Assembly (NCBI GenBank): GCA_911728435.2
Contig: OU452210.1
Location: 14,384,001-14,448,000 of the forward strand
Direction: 5' to 3'
DNA length: 64,000 nucleotides
Source of the DNA: Apoderus coryli
Lineage: Eukaryota; Arthropoda; Insecta; Coleoptera; Attelabidae
The notes beneath the pieces were generated by a model. The model had not been told where the DNA came from and did not search any database. It saw only the letters and a list, made by a program, of their open reading frames with translations. The translations under genes were made by a program, and so were the position numbers. This document shows, one piece after another, positions 1-12,940 of this stretch (within the stretch, counting starts at the first letter, position 1; each line of letters starts with the position of its first letter).

Positions 1-3000
1 TATAATTCTACATAAAATTATAATATTTAAAAACTGTAGGCATATTATTGTGCAAAATAAATAGAGCAGTAAATGATGTGTCGTATTTATTATATCAACG
101 TCGTAAATGATAATACCCTAGAACTAGGGTTGCCAAGTTTTTTGATTATAAATTAATGTAAATCAGTTCTTCAGTGGGGATTACTTTTTTACTCCAGATC
201 TTTTAATAGGACACGAAACGTGAATCACCCTATTTTGCTCAGGATGTTGAATTTTTATGGTGTTACGGGGGTGTTAGGAGTCCTATCCTCTTTTGTCTGT
301 ATATTAACGACATTACAAGTATTAGTTTGCGAGGCACGTTTACACTTTTTGCGGATGACACAAGACTTTTATGGCATGATAGAGATTCCAATGTTGTCAA
401 GGGCTATATCCAAGACGATTTAATAAAAGTACCACCAGTACACCGTCATCTCCACAAATTGTTTATTTAATTCCCAAAAGTGGGACGTGTTTTGGGATCC
501 CATCATCAGCCACAACATTTTAAAACCTATTTTTTGTGTGCTTTCCAAGTTTGCTTCAATTTTCACAGGACAAGTTTAAGTAAAACACTGAATAAAAAAA
601 GGGACGTTTCGCATCTTTATATGCTATATTTTCAGGAAATTATTAAGATGAAAATGTGTAATCTCTCTGAAGTTATTATTGATTGAAAAAAGTATTATGC
701 TACATACATTTGTCTAAATTTTCATCCACTAATGAAAGCAGAATGGACTATTTAAAAAAAATTAAATTCATGTCACTTGTAAAAAATACAATAATAACTA
801 AAATGCTGCAATTAAAGCATATTTACGCGACATTTAACAAATATTTACACACATTAAACGAAAAATACTTACATACCTCATTTTTTATTACTATTAAGAA
901 GTCACTTATTAATATCAAAAATTAGCATCATTTTACATATTATAAATATATAAGTCTGTCCTCAAAACGACCGGTTGTAGTTCGAAACTTCATATACTTA
1001 ACAGGTTTTATTAAAAAATTATTAAAAGCAAAATTAAAATACGCACTATTATGAATTTTTCTCCAACTAATTTGTCAACTTTTTTTTATTATTAAAAACG
1101 AACTAAATTGAAACTATGTAACTTATCTTATGGCGCGTGTTGTTCAGGTATGTGAAAACTGGATTACTATTATATTTCCAGTGAGGGTACCACTTTTTTT
1201 TTCGTTTTGAACGTACCACATTTAAGCTTCTTACCGTTACATGAAGGAGTCGTCAAATTACATATATTTAGACATTTAGTAAAGCGTGAATGGCAATATA
1301 TGCAATTTGTTTATATACACTTCATACATGGTTCAACTGAATCATTTATTTTTAAAAATACGACAATATTTTATGAAATAATGTCCTAGATTAATATGGT
1401 ACTTAAAAAATTAAAAATCCGCATGATGCGACAAGAATTCAGTTCCTATTCTGGGTGCAACTTTGCATCAACTGGGATAAATACTTAAAGCTTTGATTTT
1501 TTTTGGAAAAAAGCAGTGTTAGGCATAATACCTGGATTTTTTTAAAAATCACCGAAACAGTTTTTAATAATTTTAATTTTAAAAATCCGAATAAGTACGC
1601 TTTTTTTGAAAAAAAATAACAAATTGAACCAGACGCCTGAAAATTGGTACAAGCGTAAAAAAGTAAAATATTAACAACTTTTTCCTTTGACATTTTAAAA
1701 ATAAAGCATTTTTTTTTAATTTTCCGAAAAAATACCAAATTTGACTGCTCATATGCATGTCATTTGGCATCATTTTAAAGCAAAAACACATGGCATAATT
1801 AAAATGCTAAGGAAAACAAATTCCCAATTATGTGTAGAACCGGACCTTAGATACTGCAGGAGGAATATCCTGAGAAAATTTTTAATGAAAAAAAAAATAT
1901 CGAAGAAGCAAGAACATCATTGTGTTGGTATTTTTTCTCTAAGAAAAAGTCTGTTTTAAAACTATTACCCAGCTCAAAAGAACACTGAAAATGTACACTT
2001 GAAATTTTCTAATTGACCTAAATCATTATATAAGATGGCCTTTGTAACAGGTGCCAAAACTAAACTAATATAAATAAAAAAAAGTACTCAGGACCGCAAT
2101 ATGACAAAACTCACATTTGGAGCAACTTAACTCAGGAAATCTTGTTGATTTTTGCTGTTTTTTTCTGAAATGGTGTGTTTTTGAGCCTTTTGTAAAAATA
2201 ACAGCAGATGAATCACCTCTTATAGTTGCAAATTTGTCGACACAACGCTAAAAAGTGAATTGAAGACTATTTTGGTTCTAATCTGCCAATTAGCTTGAGA
2301 AACAGATCTTTCCTCGAGTGGGAAAACACAAAATGACGACACAACAACTATAAATATCAATTAGTCGAAACTATACCTTTTTGTAGAAGCGAAATTTTGA
2401 AGAACAGGTCATAACATTATTTTACCAACGTTAAGTGTTTAATTGAATCCACTCAAAGTGGTCATTGAAGACTGCCAAGCGTGGAAAAATGATGCTCGCA
2501 AAAACCACATCAAGGAATAGAAGGAAAACTGGGAGAGAGTATAGGGACCGAACTACAGAATTGAAACGGCTGTCAAAAAAATATTATTAACATAAGAAAC
2601 TGAACTTTCTTCGAGCGCGCACAGCACATTCAGCCAAATCAAGTTATGATAAATCAAAGAAAGATAAGAAATAGATACAACATGTTCAATTATTCACATC
2701 CTTGATACTATTAAAAAACATTTTTTTAATTTGTTTTTGCTACTTCTAATTATTGCTATGAATTTAATCTAAGATATCTAATAATAATAATAGTTGTTTG
2801 TCAACATAAATAAAAAAAAAACACTTACTTAATAATATTAACACAAATCGCACATTTCCTTCGAAGATATTCACATAACAAGGACGAGTTTTACTTTTGG
2901 AACCGGTGTTAACAAGTGTTATGCTTCTCGCAGTTCTCGCTATCTGACTGAACGTACCCAATACAGATCATCTATATACGGGATGTCCTAAAATTAAAAG

Positions 3001-4258
3001 GTAGTACTATAATAATTCATTGAATGAATAGAGGGGACTCTAGTAAAATCTACTGGACAATAGGTAATTCAAATTACTAGTGTACTTTTAATAAATTTTA
3101 AATTGACTAAAATAGGTTTATTGTTTTACATAATTAAATACTTCTGGAATCTAATAAGTAGGTAATGTAACAAATACGTAAATCTTAAGAACGATAGAAA
3201 TAAAAAAGAAAATCACTGCCTGTAGAAATGCAGCGACCAACTTTTAAATTATTAAATTGTGCAAGATTTTGTATAGGAATTATTAATTTGAATCTTACAT
3301 AGGTACAACTTAGATTTTCTTTCTGTATGAATTATTTATTAATAAGAGCTTTTCTTGGATTATATTTAGGTACTTACCTTATAACCTTATCAAGACAGTG
3401 AACTATTACATTTATTTTCAAGTGATCACTCATTTTCGAAACCGAATTATGATAAACATGAAACATGCATACATTCGTCTGACAGCTGAGAACGGATCAT
3501 GTTGTTCGGTTTTCATGATAGTTGTGTTGTGTGTTCAAGTTTTGGACTAAGACCTAAGAGTCAGTTTATACGTAAATATTCCAGAATGACATCAACCGAA
3601 CATAAATTTTAATGATAAGTTTTTGATGTAGGTATATTGTACACGGACACTGTTAGGTTGTGGGTTTTACTAGACCCGTCCATCAAGGCACCCGCGGGTG
3701 GCATATAGCGCTCCAGGTTGAATCTGCACATATCTAGCGGAATAATTGAACCCTATCAATATTTTACTAAATTTTGTTTTTATGTTCGTATTAGCGATCA
3801 GTTCGGGTTTCACCCACTTTCTGGATTTTATATTTTTATATAAAGTTAAATACCAGTAGCCAGACGCGGTGCGCTGTATATTACGAACGTATAATGCAAA
3901 TCTACCCTAAGAGTTATTTTATATAAAATAATAATTATAATTTATAATAAATAATATCATAGCATTTCACAAACAAAATATATCGTCAAATATCTAAAAA
4001 TTCGAGCTAATTTCTAACGAGAAAGTGCTAATCAGCGCAAGCACCCAGCGTAAGAATATCCGCGTTCGAACGTAAAGTTTGGGTTGTTGTTTAAAATTTC
4101 GTCATCATTTCCAATGCAAACCTTAGCGGGAGAATTCCCGCATTCTATTGGTCGGTTTTATAGAAAACGTCACTAAGTAAGCGTCATATTGTTTCGGGTA
4201 ACATCGGTAAACGACATTACGTAATAGAACATGCAATCGTAGATTATCGTGTAGCGTC
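1..4258. other. Non-genic AT-rich region
   Basis: No open reading frame here looks like a protein: the longest are about 100 codons, low-complexity and rich in Lys, Phe and Ile. The stretch holds one hammerhead-like motif (480-516) and a lone transposon-end-like sequence at about 2987 (GGGATGTCCTAAAATTAAAA). From about 3650 to 4260 the base composition rises locally (CpG-containing patches around 3670-3720 and 4030-4250), which could be the promoter region of the TACC gene that follows. That last point is inference from position and composition only. Confidence 0.5.
480..516 (-). ncRNA. Hammerhead-ribozyme-like motif, copy 1
   Basis: Read on the minus strand from 513 to 480, the order is stem I strand GTGG, core CTGATGA, a self-complementary stem II (GGGATCCC after one T), AAAA where the active core has GAAA, CACGTC with the GTC cleavage triplet, then CCAC, which pairs with GTGG. 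This is the hammerhead layout with a very short stem III, as known from Penelope-like elements and retrozymes. The G-to-A change in the GAAA core should abolish cleavage, so this copy is probably dead. Flanking sequence (TCTCCACAAA upstream on +) resembles the flank of the copy at 26048. Confidence 0.6.
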
Positions 4259-4410
4259 TTTTTTTAATTATTTCTCATTTCCAAATTGCGGTTCGTAGCT
4301 GCTGCATCGAAAAATAATTATCACTTGAATCAAATCAATAATTTTCATTTATTTAAGTGAAATCTTCTTTTAATTGCATTAATTACTTCTGTTGTTGTTT
4401 CAACAAGTTG
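4259..4410 (+). other. Possible 5' untranslated exon of TACC
   Basis: A strong splice donor (CAAGTTG followed by GTGAGT) lies at 4410/4411 downstream of a relatively CpG-rich stretch, with no obvious coding sequence. It is on the same strand as TACC and about 1.9 kb before its first candidate ATG. The 5' limit is arbitrary because no transcription start can be fixed from sequence. RNA evidence would be needed to confirm it. Confidence 0.3.
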
Positions 4411-6294
4411 GTGAGTATAAAATTTCAACTGATTTATCTTTTTTTTGGTTGTTTTTCGCATTCAAATATTTTTGCGTGGAGCAGCCATATTTAATCAGAG
4501 AAATAATCAAATTTTATATTTATTTGTTACAATATTGGGATGTTTTCTACAAAATTATTAATTAATACACTGTGTTACATAATTTTATAAACAAATGTCG
4601 CAAGGTTTTTCATTTTTTATAGAAAAAAACCTGATATAAAAGTTTAGCGTCATCCGCCATGTTCTATACGACTAGTACGAGCCTACATTGAAATTGATTT
4701 TTATCGATTAATAATTTCTTTTAAGTTTTATGTTTATTTATGGCCATTTTCTGATGTTCTCTGTAAGATTATTGATTAATACAATGTATTATCGAGTTTT
4801 CTAAACAAATATCACAAATTTTTTAATTTTTTATAAAGAAAAACTTGTAGCGTCACCCGCCATATTTGAGACCCTTTTAAAAAATTCGAGCAAAACGCAA
4901 TTAAATGTTTATAAATTGAATAAAGAAATGTGTCCGAATTTTTTAATTTACCTAAAACTAGTTTATATTTTAGTTTTTCTCTTTCAGTTCTATAATTGAC
5001 CTCCGACCTTATTTGTTGACTATTCTAACTCTAAATTTCATCCGCCATTTTTTTTTTTGGTGTTTTCACTTTAGCCAACAGGAGCAACATCACTTTTCGT
5101 CAAAGCTCGTTTTTATTATTGCATAAGAGAAAATACGATCGTATATTCTCGATGTTTGATATCCGCCATCAATCCCCATGATTGTTTGAGTGTTTTTTAA
5201 GTTTGTTGCCGGTTAATTGTTGGTAAATATCTTTAGTTAAATTAGGTAAAATTTATTTAAATAACGTTATTTATTTCATATTTTACTCAAACAAATGTTT
5301 CCACTAATATTTTTGATCAAATTTTTGTTAAATTCGTTGGTTTTTCCTTTGCAAATAAATTATATTGATCATGTACATACATTGCTATAAATTAATTAAT
5401 TTCGTAAAATAATTTATGAAATATTATTATTAATACTTTTAATTATTAATGTTATTAAAAAAATATCGATTACTGTGTTTCGCTACGAGTTATACGGTCA
5501 TACTTTAAGTTCCCGGAAAATTGTGTATTTATAATTTGAGTGGTCTTGTCAGTTGAAAACTACATTATACTATTTGATTCATTTAAATTAAAAAAAAATG
5601 CACCTAATCATTACATCTTTTCATCAGAGAATATATCTATTTGCGTCTTATTATGTATTTTTTCTATAATTTTATCTACACTACAGTTAATTTCCTGATG
5701 ATGCCTTGAAATAAAAGTCAAAACGTCTACAGATTTGTTTCAACTTTCTCTCCTAAATCCGAAGAATTTATCCAAACCAATTAAAAGTTTGCTATTTTAA
5801 AAATATAGACGTCAATTTAAAATTGTAGATTTTTTCAAATTACTTTATTTATTTCTTATATTACTATGAAATTCGGATCTGTTAAAATGTACGCATTACA
5901 AATATATTAAATGCGCCCCTGGCTGGTATCAAAGTATTCTTTTATTTTCTTGTATCTTCCATTTTGTTCATTCTCGTCTTGCGCATTATTATTCTTAGCA
6001 ATTTCATAATAATTATCGGCATGTCGGTTAGAACGTGGTGTACGTTAAAAACCATTTCATTTTAAATGTTTAAATAGTGTTATTGTTGTGGTTGATTGCT
6101 GTTAAAAATTAGTGAAATTCTTAGATAAATGTGTTATCTTTTTTAGCAATATTAGTTCAACTTGTTTTAAACTTTATTTTTAATGTTACAACAATCGGGA
6201 CTTAATGTCTAAACTTAAACTACATTTGAACTGACTAGCATGAGATAAAGGATATTTATTATACCGATAACAACAAAAAGCTGATATTATAAAA
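4411..6294. other. Probable 5' intron of TACC, no other gene seen
   Basis: AT-rich sequence with no convincing coding exon or recognisable repeat. It lies between the candidate noncoding exon ending at 4410 and the first candidate ATG at 6295. Confidence 0.35.
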
Positions 6295-9200
6295 ATGGCA
6301 ACTAGTCCTCCGTTAGAACTTAACGAAAAAAGTAAAAACATTTATTAAGTTATAAATTATATATTTTATAACCTATTTTTCTGTTGTTTTCAGTGTTGAA
6401 CATCTTAAACTACGTCGACCAAGGAATTAATTCCACAATCTTAATTGAACAGAATTCGGTACATATCTTAGAAGAACTTGAAACCATGGAAAAACGCAAG
6501 GTAGAAAAAACAGTTCCTTATATACCTACACCAAGTTATTTGAAAATAGAACAGGACAATTTTAAATTTAATAGAACTTACTAACCAAAAACATATATCA
6601 TTGTTGTGTTTTGGAGAGGGGTCACCGACAAAATCTTTTAATAATTTTCGAGCTTTTTGTCTGTTTTAAAAATAGAACAGTTTTCATTTACGCATTCATT
6701 CATACATTTATATTTATAATAACAACAACAAAGGTTTTTATCAAATTATTATTTAAATTATGTTATAACACTCATGAAGATCATGGAATTTGTTACTAAT
6801 GTTATTTTAAGATATATTTAGGTGCAAATTTTATTAATTTATTGCGTTTTTCTGTATTAATGTAATATTTTTAATGTTTCAGAGTACTGACTCCAATAAT
6901 GGCTCTGGAGAAGCTCCGGAGCGCAAACGATCAAGACCTACAAGCGATGAGGATAGCTTTGGTAAGTTTCAAAATGTTTATTTTCGCATTAAAGTTTCAG
7001 TTTAGTGATAAATTAAGGTGTGTTGTATATAATATCAAAGCTAATTCGTGAAGTTTCCACTAATTAATTATTAACTTAATATTTATGTGGGTGCCAATGT
7101 CTCCGTCATCATCAATATAATATTTAAACGTCCAAACTAATAGTTTAACTAATTTGAAATATCGTGAATGCGGTCCTGTACTCTCGTCATCCATGATAAA
7201 TGTTGTGATGTGGTGTCTTCGAATATAAAATATGTTTTCGGGATTAATTTAAGTGAATTATAAAATTTACCATTTAGACTTCGTGGAAAAATAGTGTTTT
7301 AAATAAATCCTTTGTAATCATTTAAAACAGTACAAGTTTTAGTGATCATCTGTTTAGAAAACCTAACCTTAAATTAGTCAATGTTTTGACATAATTTTTT
7401 TTTCTGTGACATTCCAGTTTTGGTGTTTTAATCATTGTAAATTAAACGCCCAGTGTTTTTTAATAATTAATACGTTTTTTTAAACAAAAAAGTAATTTAA
7501 ATAATATTTAATACTTATATATTTTTAATTAGTTCAGAAACCGTGTGAAACTAGGATGTCATAAAAGTGCATATGTTTATCTATTATTATTATTTTTAGA
7601 AGTTGATGAACAAAATCTATCCAATAAGGAGAACGAGGCTAAGCAGCCAAATCCTCCAGCCGCTGAGCCCGGTTTGATTCAAGAACAACCCACCGAGGTA
7701 ATTGAAGAGAGACCGGTGGAACCGAATGTTGTGGTGGAACCTCAAACAAGCCCACAAGCTGTGAAATCATTGCCGGCTACCGATCAGACTCCGTCTTCAA
7801 GCAAAAAAGGCTCAACTGATACTATTCCATTGAAAAAGAGCGCAGCTAATATAAACCTGCTTCAACCATCAGGATCATCCCCATTGGGATCTGAGGAATT
7901 GATTCGTCAGGCTCCTTCTTTGGAGCAACTAACTCCGGACGTTGTAAGGCGTCATCAACTGCTAGTGGCTGCAGGCCAAACTTCTCAAGAGGGGCCTTCT
8001 TCACGTCCTGAACCAGTTCCGTCTACCAGTAATGAAGATGTAATTGATGTTGATGATCCCGTTGAACCTCCGCCAGAAGAAGTGCAGCAACAACCTCCGC
8101 AACCAGTGGCAGTAGTACAGCCTTTGCCGCCGCAGCCGGCTGCCGCTGAACCAGTTACTGTAGTTCCTAAGAAGGAATCTAAAAGTCTCCGTGACTATGT
8201 AAGTAATAGTTGCAATATTCTCTAATTTGAAATTAACCAAAATATTGTTTTCATGTTTGTTTGTTTGTTTTGTGTTTGCGTTCGTTTAATGTTTCATTTA
8301 ATGCATAAATATATTTTTGTAATTGTATTGTAATTTGCATTTTTTTATTTGATATTTTTCCTTTGGGCATGGGTTAATAAATGCTTATTTTTAATTTTTC
8401 TTAGATATGCGAGAGTTGTCCCAAAAAAAAGCTTTTTCTTATTGATTGATAAGTGTCTTGGATTTGGCTCAACGTCCCGTTCTTATTGAGCATTCAAATC
8501 TGTCAGGTCACCCCTCTCGGAGCATCGGAAAACTTATCGCCTCGAAGGTGTTTCTGTACGTGCTACGCGCTGAAGAGTGCCTTTGGGACCACTCTCGTAC
8601 TATTATGATTTAAATGTGTTCGAAAATTGTATATTTCATCGACGACGTTTCGAATTTATATCATAACACAAAATGTTTTGAATTATCCTGTTTCAAATTA
8701 GATACAAATGAGTTTTCTCTTAATTGTGAATAATGAGAATGACCTGGCTAAGGTCTGCATGTTGAAGAGCGTTATTACCAAATTAAATTAATTTTAGATA
8801 AGGTGAAAGTACTGGTTAAAAAGGTTGTTTTTTGATATACAATTTTCGTACAAATTTAAATAGTTATTGGGTCTAGACTATGGGTAAAATTTGGATGCTA
8901 GTTTGGTGTTTTGTTTTTAATAAACCACATCATCAATTCATTCCCCATCCATTAACAAATACATAATCATGACATAAAAGTACTTACTAATAAAAAAAAT
9001 TAAGATACTAACAAAATTAATGGATCATTTTTTTATTTAAAACTCTGAGGTAATTTATTAAAACTTGAGAAGTCCTTCGAAATAATACGAGGTGCGTTCA
9101 ATTCATATGGGGAAGTTTGTAATTTCGCGGGTTATATTAGTCCTGTAATAGCCTCGATTGTTGTCAAAATGTTAATACATGATTTGATACAGTTCTTCGT

Positions 9201-12200
9201 TCGTATATACTCAATAGCTCACACTTAATAGGGTACTTACTTGATACTAATAAAATTAACTTATAAAATCACAATTTTCTGGACAGAAACATTGTTATTA
9301 TCAAGAATCAAATTGGATATCCCTCAGAGGTCTTACAAACTGCGATTTTTGGTGCTAATACAATATACAATCAAAATGCGTAAATGTAAATAAACGAGCA
9401 TAGGGTGAAAAGTTTTCGGTTTGGTACAGATCAAGGCTGATTTTTTACTGGTATGCTATCTCAGACAAAGACTAATTCTTCAATATAAATAGGACATCGA
9501 CATCATCTCTATGTTTTCGATAATAATTTGATCCTTGATTGCCACATAATCCTCTCAGAAATATAATTAATTGAACCCGCAAAATGGCTGGGGGGGTAAA
9601 AATTGAAGACGAATCTACGCTATAATGCGAAAAATAAAATAGCCGAAAACTTTTCCCCTATCCCTCTTATATATAAAAAAAAATAGTGTCATACTATGGT
9701 TTTTCATGGGGAGCAAGTATTTGAAGTCGTTGTTTGAAACTGACAGCAAGCAGTGGACGAGAAGCCGAATCACTATCTGGAATAGTTCGCAAGCTGGTTA
9801 ATGAAAAAACATTATCCTATTTTCAAGCAATTCTGCATATGTAAGGGTTTGTATTAACTAGTACATATACCTTCAAGTTGCCACATTATGTGGCCTTGTT
9901 CTTAGAGAAAACGATATCATAAGCTATAGCAGAGTTCGAGAAAAGTCTCCTCATCTTTGAACACTTCACAGTTACTTTGTATGTACAAAAACCTAGGGTT
10001 GAACTTCAGTAGAGTATACTTAGACTAGCTATGCATGATATTGTGTGAAAGTGTCGTAATTGGTTCTTTTGAAACATAAATAACGTTGCTAACCAATGCC
10101 ACAACGTTGTCTTGTAAAATTTTTTCTCAACTTTTCGCCAACATGAGTTTTTATCGCGCACGTCTGTGTAGGCAGCGTGTAGCCATTAGTAGTGAACTGA
10201 TTACTACTGAAGATGCACAATAACTCGTGTTGGGAAACGTTAAGAAAACATTCTACAAGAATCAATTCCTTAAATCGTACCTACCTAACATAAATATCGT
10301 TGCTAACTAACGTTACAACTTCTTGTCAGGTTTCCTTCCTTAGTCCTTAGGAAGTCCAGCTCCAACTGATGACGGTTAGTTTATTAGAAACAGCAAGAAA
10401 AGAATCATAGTCAGGTGGAAGGGTTCGGTGGTTCAGCTATCATTTTGTCTCGACAGCTTGTGTGAGAAAATAAATTTGACATCCTGCACGTATCGTTAGA
10501 CCCATTGTCTTGTATAATTTCTCCTTAACGTTTCGTCAACATACTACTGCTAAGTTGCACACCATTTTTGAAAGGTTGAGGAACAATTCTACAAGACAAT
10601 AGTGACGAAACCCTTAACACAATAATTTCCTTATCTACTACAATTTATCTCTGGGATTACCGATTTTTCATCACTAATCTAAATTCCTCTAACTGCATTA
10701 ATCATACACATTGAAAACCAACAAGACGTTTAGAAAAGTTTTATTTCGCAGCAGGAGGAAGTTACAGATAATAATAATAAAAATAAAATGGGTGAACTTA
10801 GTGAGGCTCAGTTGCAAATGTTAGTGTCTGATTTGCAACTGCAATTAAATGCGGCACAACAAGATAAAGCCAGTTTGGAACTCGAAATACGACAAAAAGA
10901 GGAAATTGTTTTAAAAACCCAAGTGCAAACCCAGAAGAATGAAGCTACTCTTAAACAGGAGATTAAACAGTTAAAAGAGAAATTGAAGGAAAAAACGAAA
11001 AATAGTGAAGAGGATAATTTAAAGGATTTGGAAAAATGTTTAAAAGATGCTAAGGAACGTGAAGCTAAAGCGATATCTGAATTGAATTCTCGACATGCCG
11101 AGGATGATAAGTACAGGTAAGATAATATTTCTATTTAATTGGCTGCCCCGAAAAGTGTTTTTTAATACTCAATGTATTCCTATCTTGTGATTGTATCTTT
11201 GGGCACGATATTTTTGGATTTCCCGGATCCATTATTGCACTTTCCTGCGGCTACACTTCGTACTGTGTACGTGTTCTGTTCCTGGTGTTTTTCTTGACCC
11301 CCTCTTTGCGAATAGGTCAGCTTTCACAGTTGGTGTCCAGAATAGTTCGATCACGGTATCTCAGAAATTTAAATTTTTAGTCAACAATGATCACCTAACG
11401 AAGATTCAATGCAATTGCGGTAAACTGCGTTACAAATTAGAATAAACCATCGCTGCGGATTTGGTCCCAATAATTTTAGTTTTAAAACTAGGAAAGGAAA
11501 AGCTGTTTCCACTAGACATAATGTGGATTAGTTGAATTGTAACTGAAAATGTTTATTGATTTTAGTAAAATACTGACAGTGAATGAGGAAAATTATCAGA
11601 AGGTCCTAAATGAATTTGAGAAGTTCAAAGATGAACATATGTTAACTGCTGGTCATTTAGCTAGTTTGGAGTCAGCATTCTCAGATCTCTTACGGTAAAT
11701 ACGATCGTTATAAGATAGTTTACTGTTGTATCATTTTGGATTTTATTTTAGGAAATATGAACGAAGTAAAGCATCAGTAAACCAATTAAAATCCCGGGAA
11801 GATAGTGTTAATTTTAATTTAGAGATGGCAGCAGAAAATATTAAAAAATCGGAGGCAAAGTATGAATCTCTCAAAACGTATGCCCAAGCTCAAGTTGAGA
11901 AGTGAGTTGCAAAAATATATTATTTTTAAATATGTAATATCTATATTGCTTTTGATGTTAAGGTAAACTTTTGGTTCGGATCTATTGGACTTCCTTTAAG
12001 TCATAGATAGAGCTCTGTTTTGTTTTTGTCCAATTTTTATACTATGACAGACTCAGTGCGTCCTGTTTAAATTTCCTTGGAAAGTGTACAGCCGAGTTTC
12101 TACTCATCCTAACAGTGCTGGAAGGCTGACTGGTCGATTACAGTCGTTTGAGTATCTAAAATGTCTTCACCAAGGTGATTTTTCAATCACAAGGACGCAA

Positions 12201-12707
12201 GTGCGACTAATAAATATACTGAGGAGCCAGAAGAGAGAGTTTTACTAATGAAAAACTCGTTTATTGATTGATAAAAGACATTGTTGTGATTCAACATCCA
12301 GTTGCTTGTCTAACACTGATGACTTTAGCAAAGTCTTTCCAGAACTCTTCAATAACAGTCTTGATTGCGTGGCTTTGGCACACACTCTGACGCTTGGGAA
12401 TTATTTCCAATCGATTTCAAAAAGTCAAGACAAGCCCAGGCCTCGTTACGCTTAATTTTATTTCGTAAAGTCTACTGTTCATTAATGTTTTGTGTATTTT
12501 TGTATTAACAGATGCAACAAGGAAATATTGAGTACCAGAGATAGATATGAAAGTGACAATTCTAAACTTAAGGCTATTGTAAAACGTTTGGAAATAAAAT
12601 GTAATTCATTAGACACATCACTACAACAAAAAAATAAAGAATGCTTAGCATTATCGGAACTCTGTGATCACATTACCAGCAATCAAGTGCAGAGTAGTCA
12701 GTATTAG
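6295..12707 (+). CDS. tacc: TACC (transforming acidic coiled-coil) protein
   Basis: Encodes the insect TACC protein, which localises to centrosomes and spindle microtubules and works with the XMAP215/Msps polymerase. Firm exons, joined in phase: 6883-6961, 7600-8198, 10752-11116, 11566-11694, 11752-11901 and 12512-12707 (506 codons with stop). The last four exons form a continuous coiled coil that matches the TACC domain (LLRKYERSKASVNQLK, then YESLKTYAQAQVEK, ending NKECLALSELCDHI). The middle exon is a low-complexity linker rich in Pro, Glu and Ser. The N-terminus is less sure: 6295-6331 (starts MATSPPLELNEK) and 6394-6500 join in phase to 6883 and give about 553 residues. It is short for a TACC, but d-TACC-like proteins vary N-terminally. 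The introns at 8199-10751 and 11902-12511 carry repeats or no gene. Confidence 0.88.
6394..6584 (+). CDS. Alternative read-through form of the TACC 5' exon, or a separate small gene
   Basis: If the donor at 6500/6501 (CGCAAG followed by GTAGAA) is not used, the frame opened at ATG 6295 and continued from the acceptor at 6394 runs to a stop at 6582-6584. That gives a protein of about 75 residues with a helical, coiled-coil-like core (VDQGINSTILIEQNSVHILE) and a C-terminus ending QDNFKFNRTY. I do not recognise it. It may be a short TACC isoform, an independent small gene or chance. The shared phase with the ATG exon argues that at least the 6295 and 6394 exons are real. Confidence 0.35.
8453..8610. 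other. GC-richer island in the TACC intron
   Basis: About 150 bases with much more G and C than the surrounding intron (for example GTCAGGTCACCCCTCTCGGA). No reading frame or known RNA structure was recognised. It may be an old transposon fragment. Confidence 0.25.
9400..9661. mobile_element. MITE-like element with about 19-bp terminal inverted repeats
   Basis: The left end ATAGGGTGAAAAGTTTTCGG (9400-9419) is mirrored by CCGAAAACTTTTCCCCTAT (9643-9661), differing at one or two bases. The interior of about 220 bp has no coding capacity. The layout fits a non-autonomous DNA transposon in the TACC intron. The superfamily cannot be told because no transposase is present. Confidence 0.55.
10111..10259. 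repeat. Foldback repeat, copy 1
   Basis: The left arm (CTTGTAAAATTTTTTCTCAA, continuing to 10142) is complementary to the right arm at 10228-10259 (ending TTAAGAAAACATTCTACAAG) with a few mismatches. The loop contains CTGAAGATG before GGGAAACG, an order resembling but not matching a hammerhead core (CTGAAGA, not CTGATGA). The sequence just before it (AACATAAATAACGTTGCTAA at about 10073) is repeated at about 10286, so the unit also looks partly tandemly duplicated with a period near 213 bp. Confidence 0.5.
10504..10600. repeat. Foldback repeat, copy 2
   Basis: ATTGTCTTGTATAATTTCTC (from 10504) pairs with the right arm ending ACAATTCTACAAGACAAT (to 10600). It is the same family as the copy 250 bp upstream, as shown by the shared AACGTTTCG(T)CAAC segment. 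It lies in the TACC intron just before the coiled-coil exon at 10752. Confidence 0.5.
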
Positions 12708-12748
12708 AAATAAATAACAGTATACGCCTTGATACTTAATATTGATAA

Positions 12749-12940
12749 TATACAGAGTGAGACAGATTTTTCTAAACTTAACCGCCTTTTGAAAAATTGT
12801 AACAATAACTAAAGAAAAGAGTTTGTTGAAACAAAGTTGTAAGATATGATTTTTATATTACTCTGAGAACCTATTTATACAGCCAGATAACACAAAAACC
12901 TGTTATAAAAGCTCCTGTGTCGGTGGACTCACTCTGTATA
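12749..12940. mobile_element. MITE in the TACC 3' untranslated region
   Basis: Perfect 13-bp terminal inverted repeats: TATACAGAGTGAG at 12749-12761 and CTCACTCTGTATA at 12928-12940, with TA at both outer ends as expected for a TA target duplication. It has no coding capacity and is 192 bp long. It lies 40 bp after the TACC stop codon, so it would be transcribed as part of the 3' UTR. Confidence 0.6.

Noticed and set aside
1439..1791. Two overlapping minus-strand frames of 70-99 codons
   Set aside because: Dominated by Phe, Lys and Leu from poly-T/poly-A runs; they overlap in different frames, with no recognisable domain.
7100..7125. GTCTCCGTCATCATCAATAT in a TACC intron
   Set aside because: Contains the reversed TGATGA word but no GAAAC partner, so not counted in the hammerhead family.
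11191..11445. Plus-strand 84-codon frame inside a TACC intron
   Set aside because: It starts after a good donor at 11116 and ends before the acceptor at 11565; the peptide has no similarity and the flanking exons join in phase without it.
12264..12455. Plus-strand 63-codon frame in the last TACC intron
   Set aside because: The flanking exons are in phase across 11901-12512, and the peptide is unrecognised.
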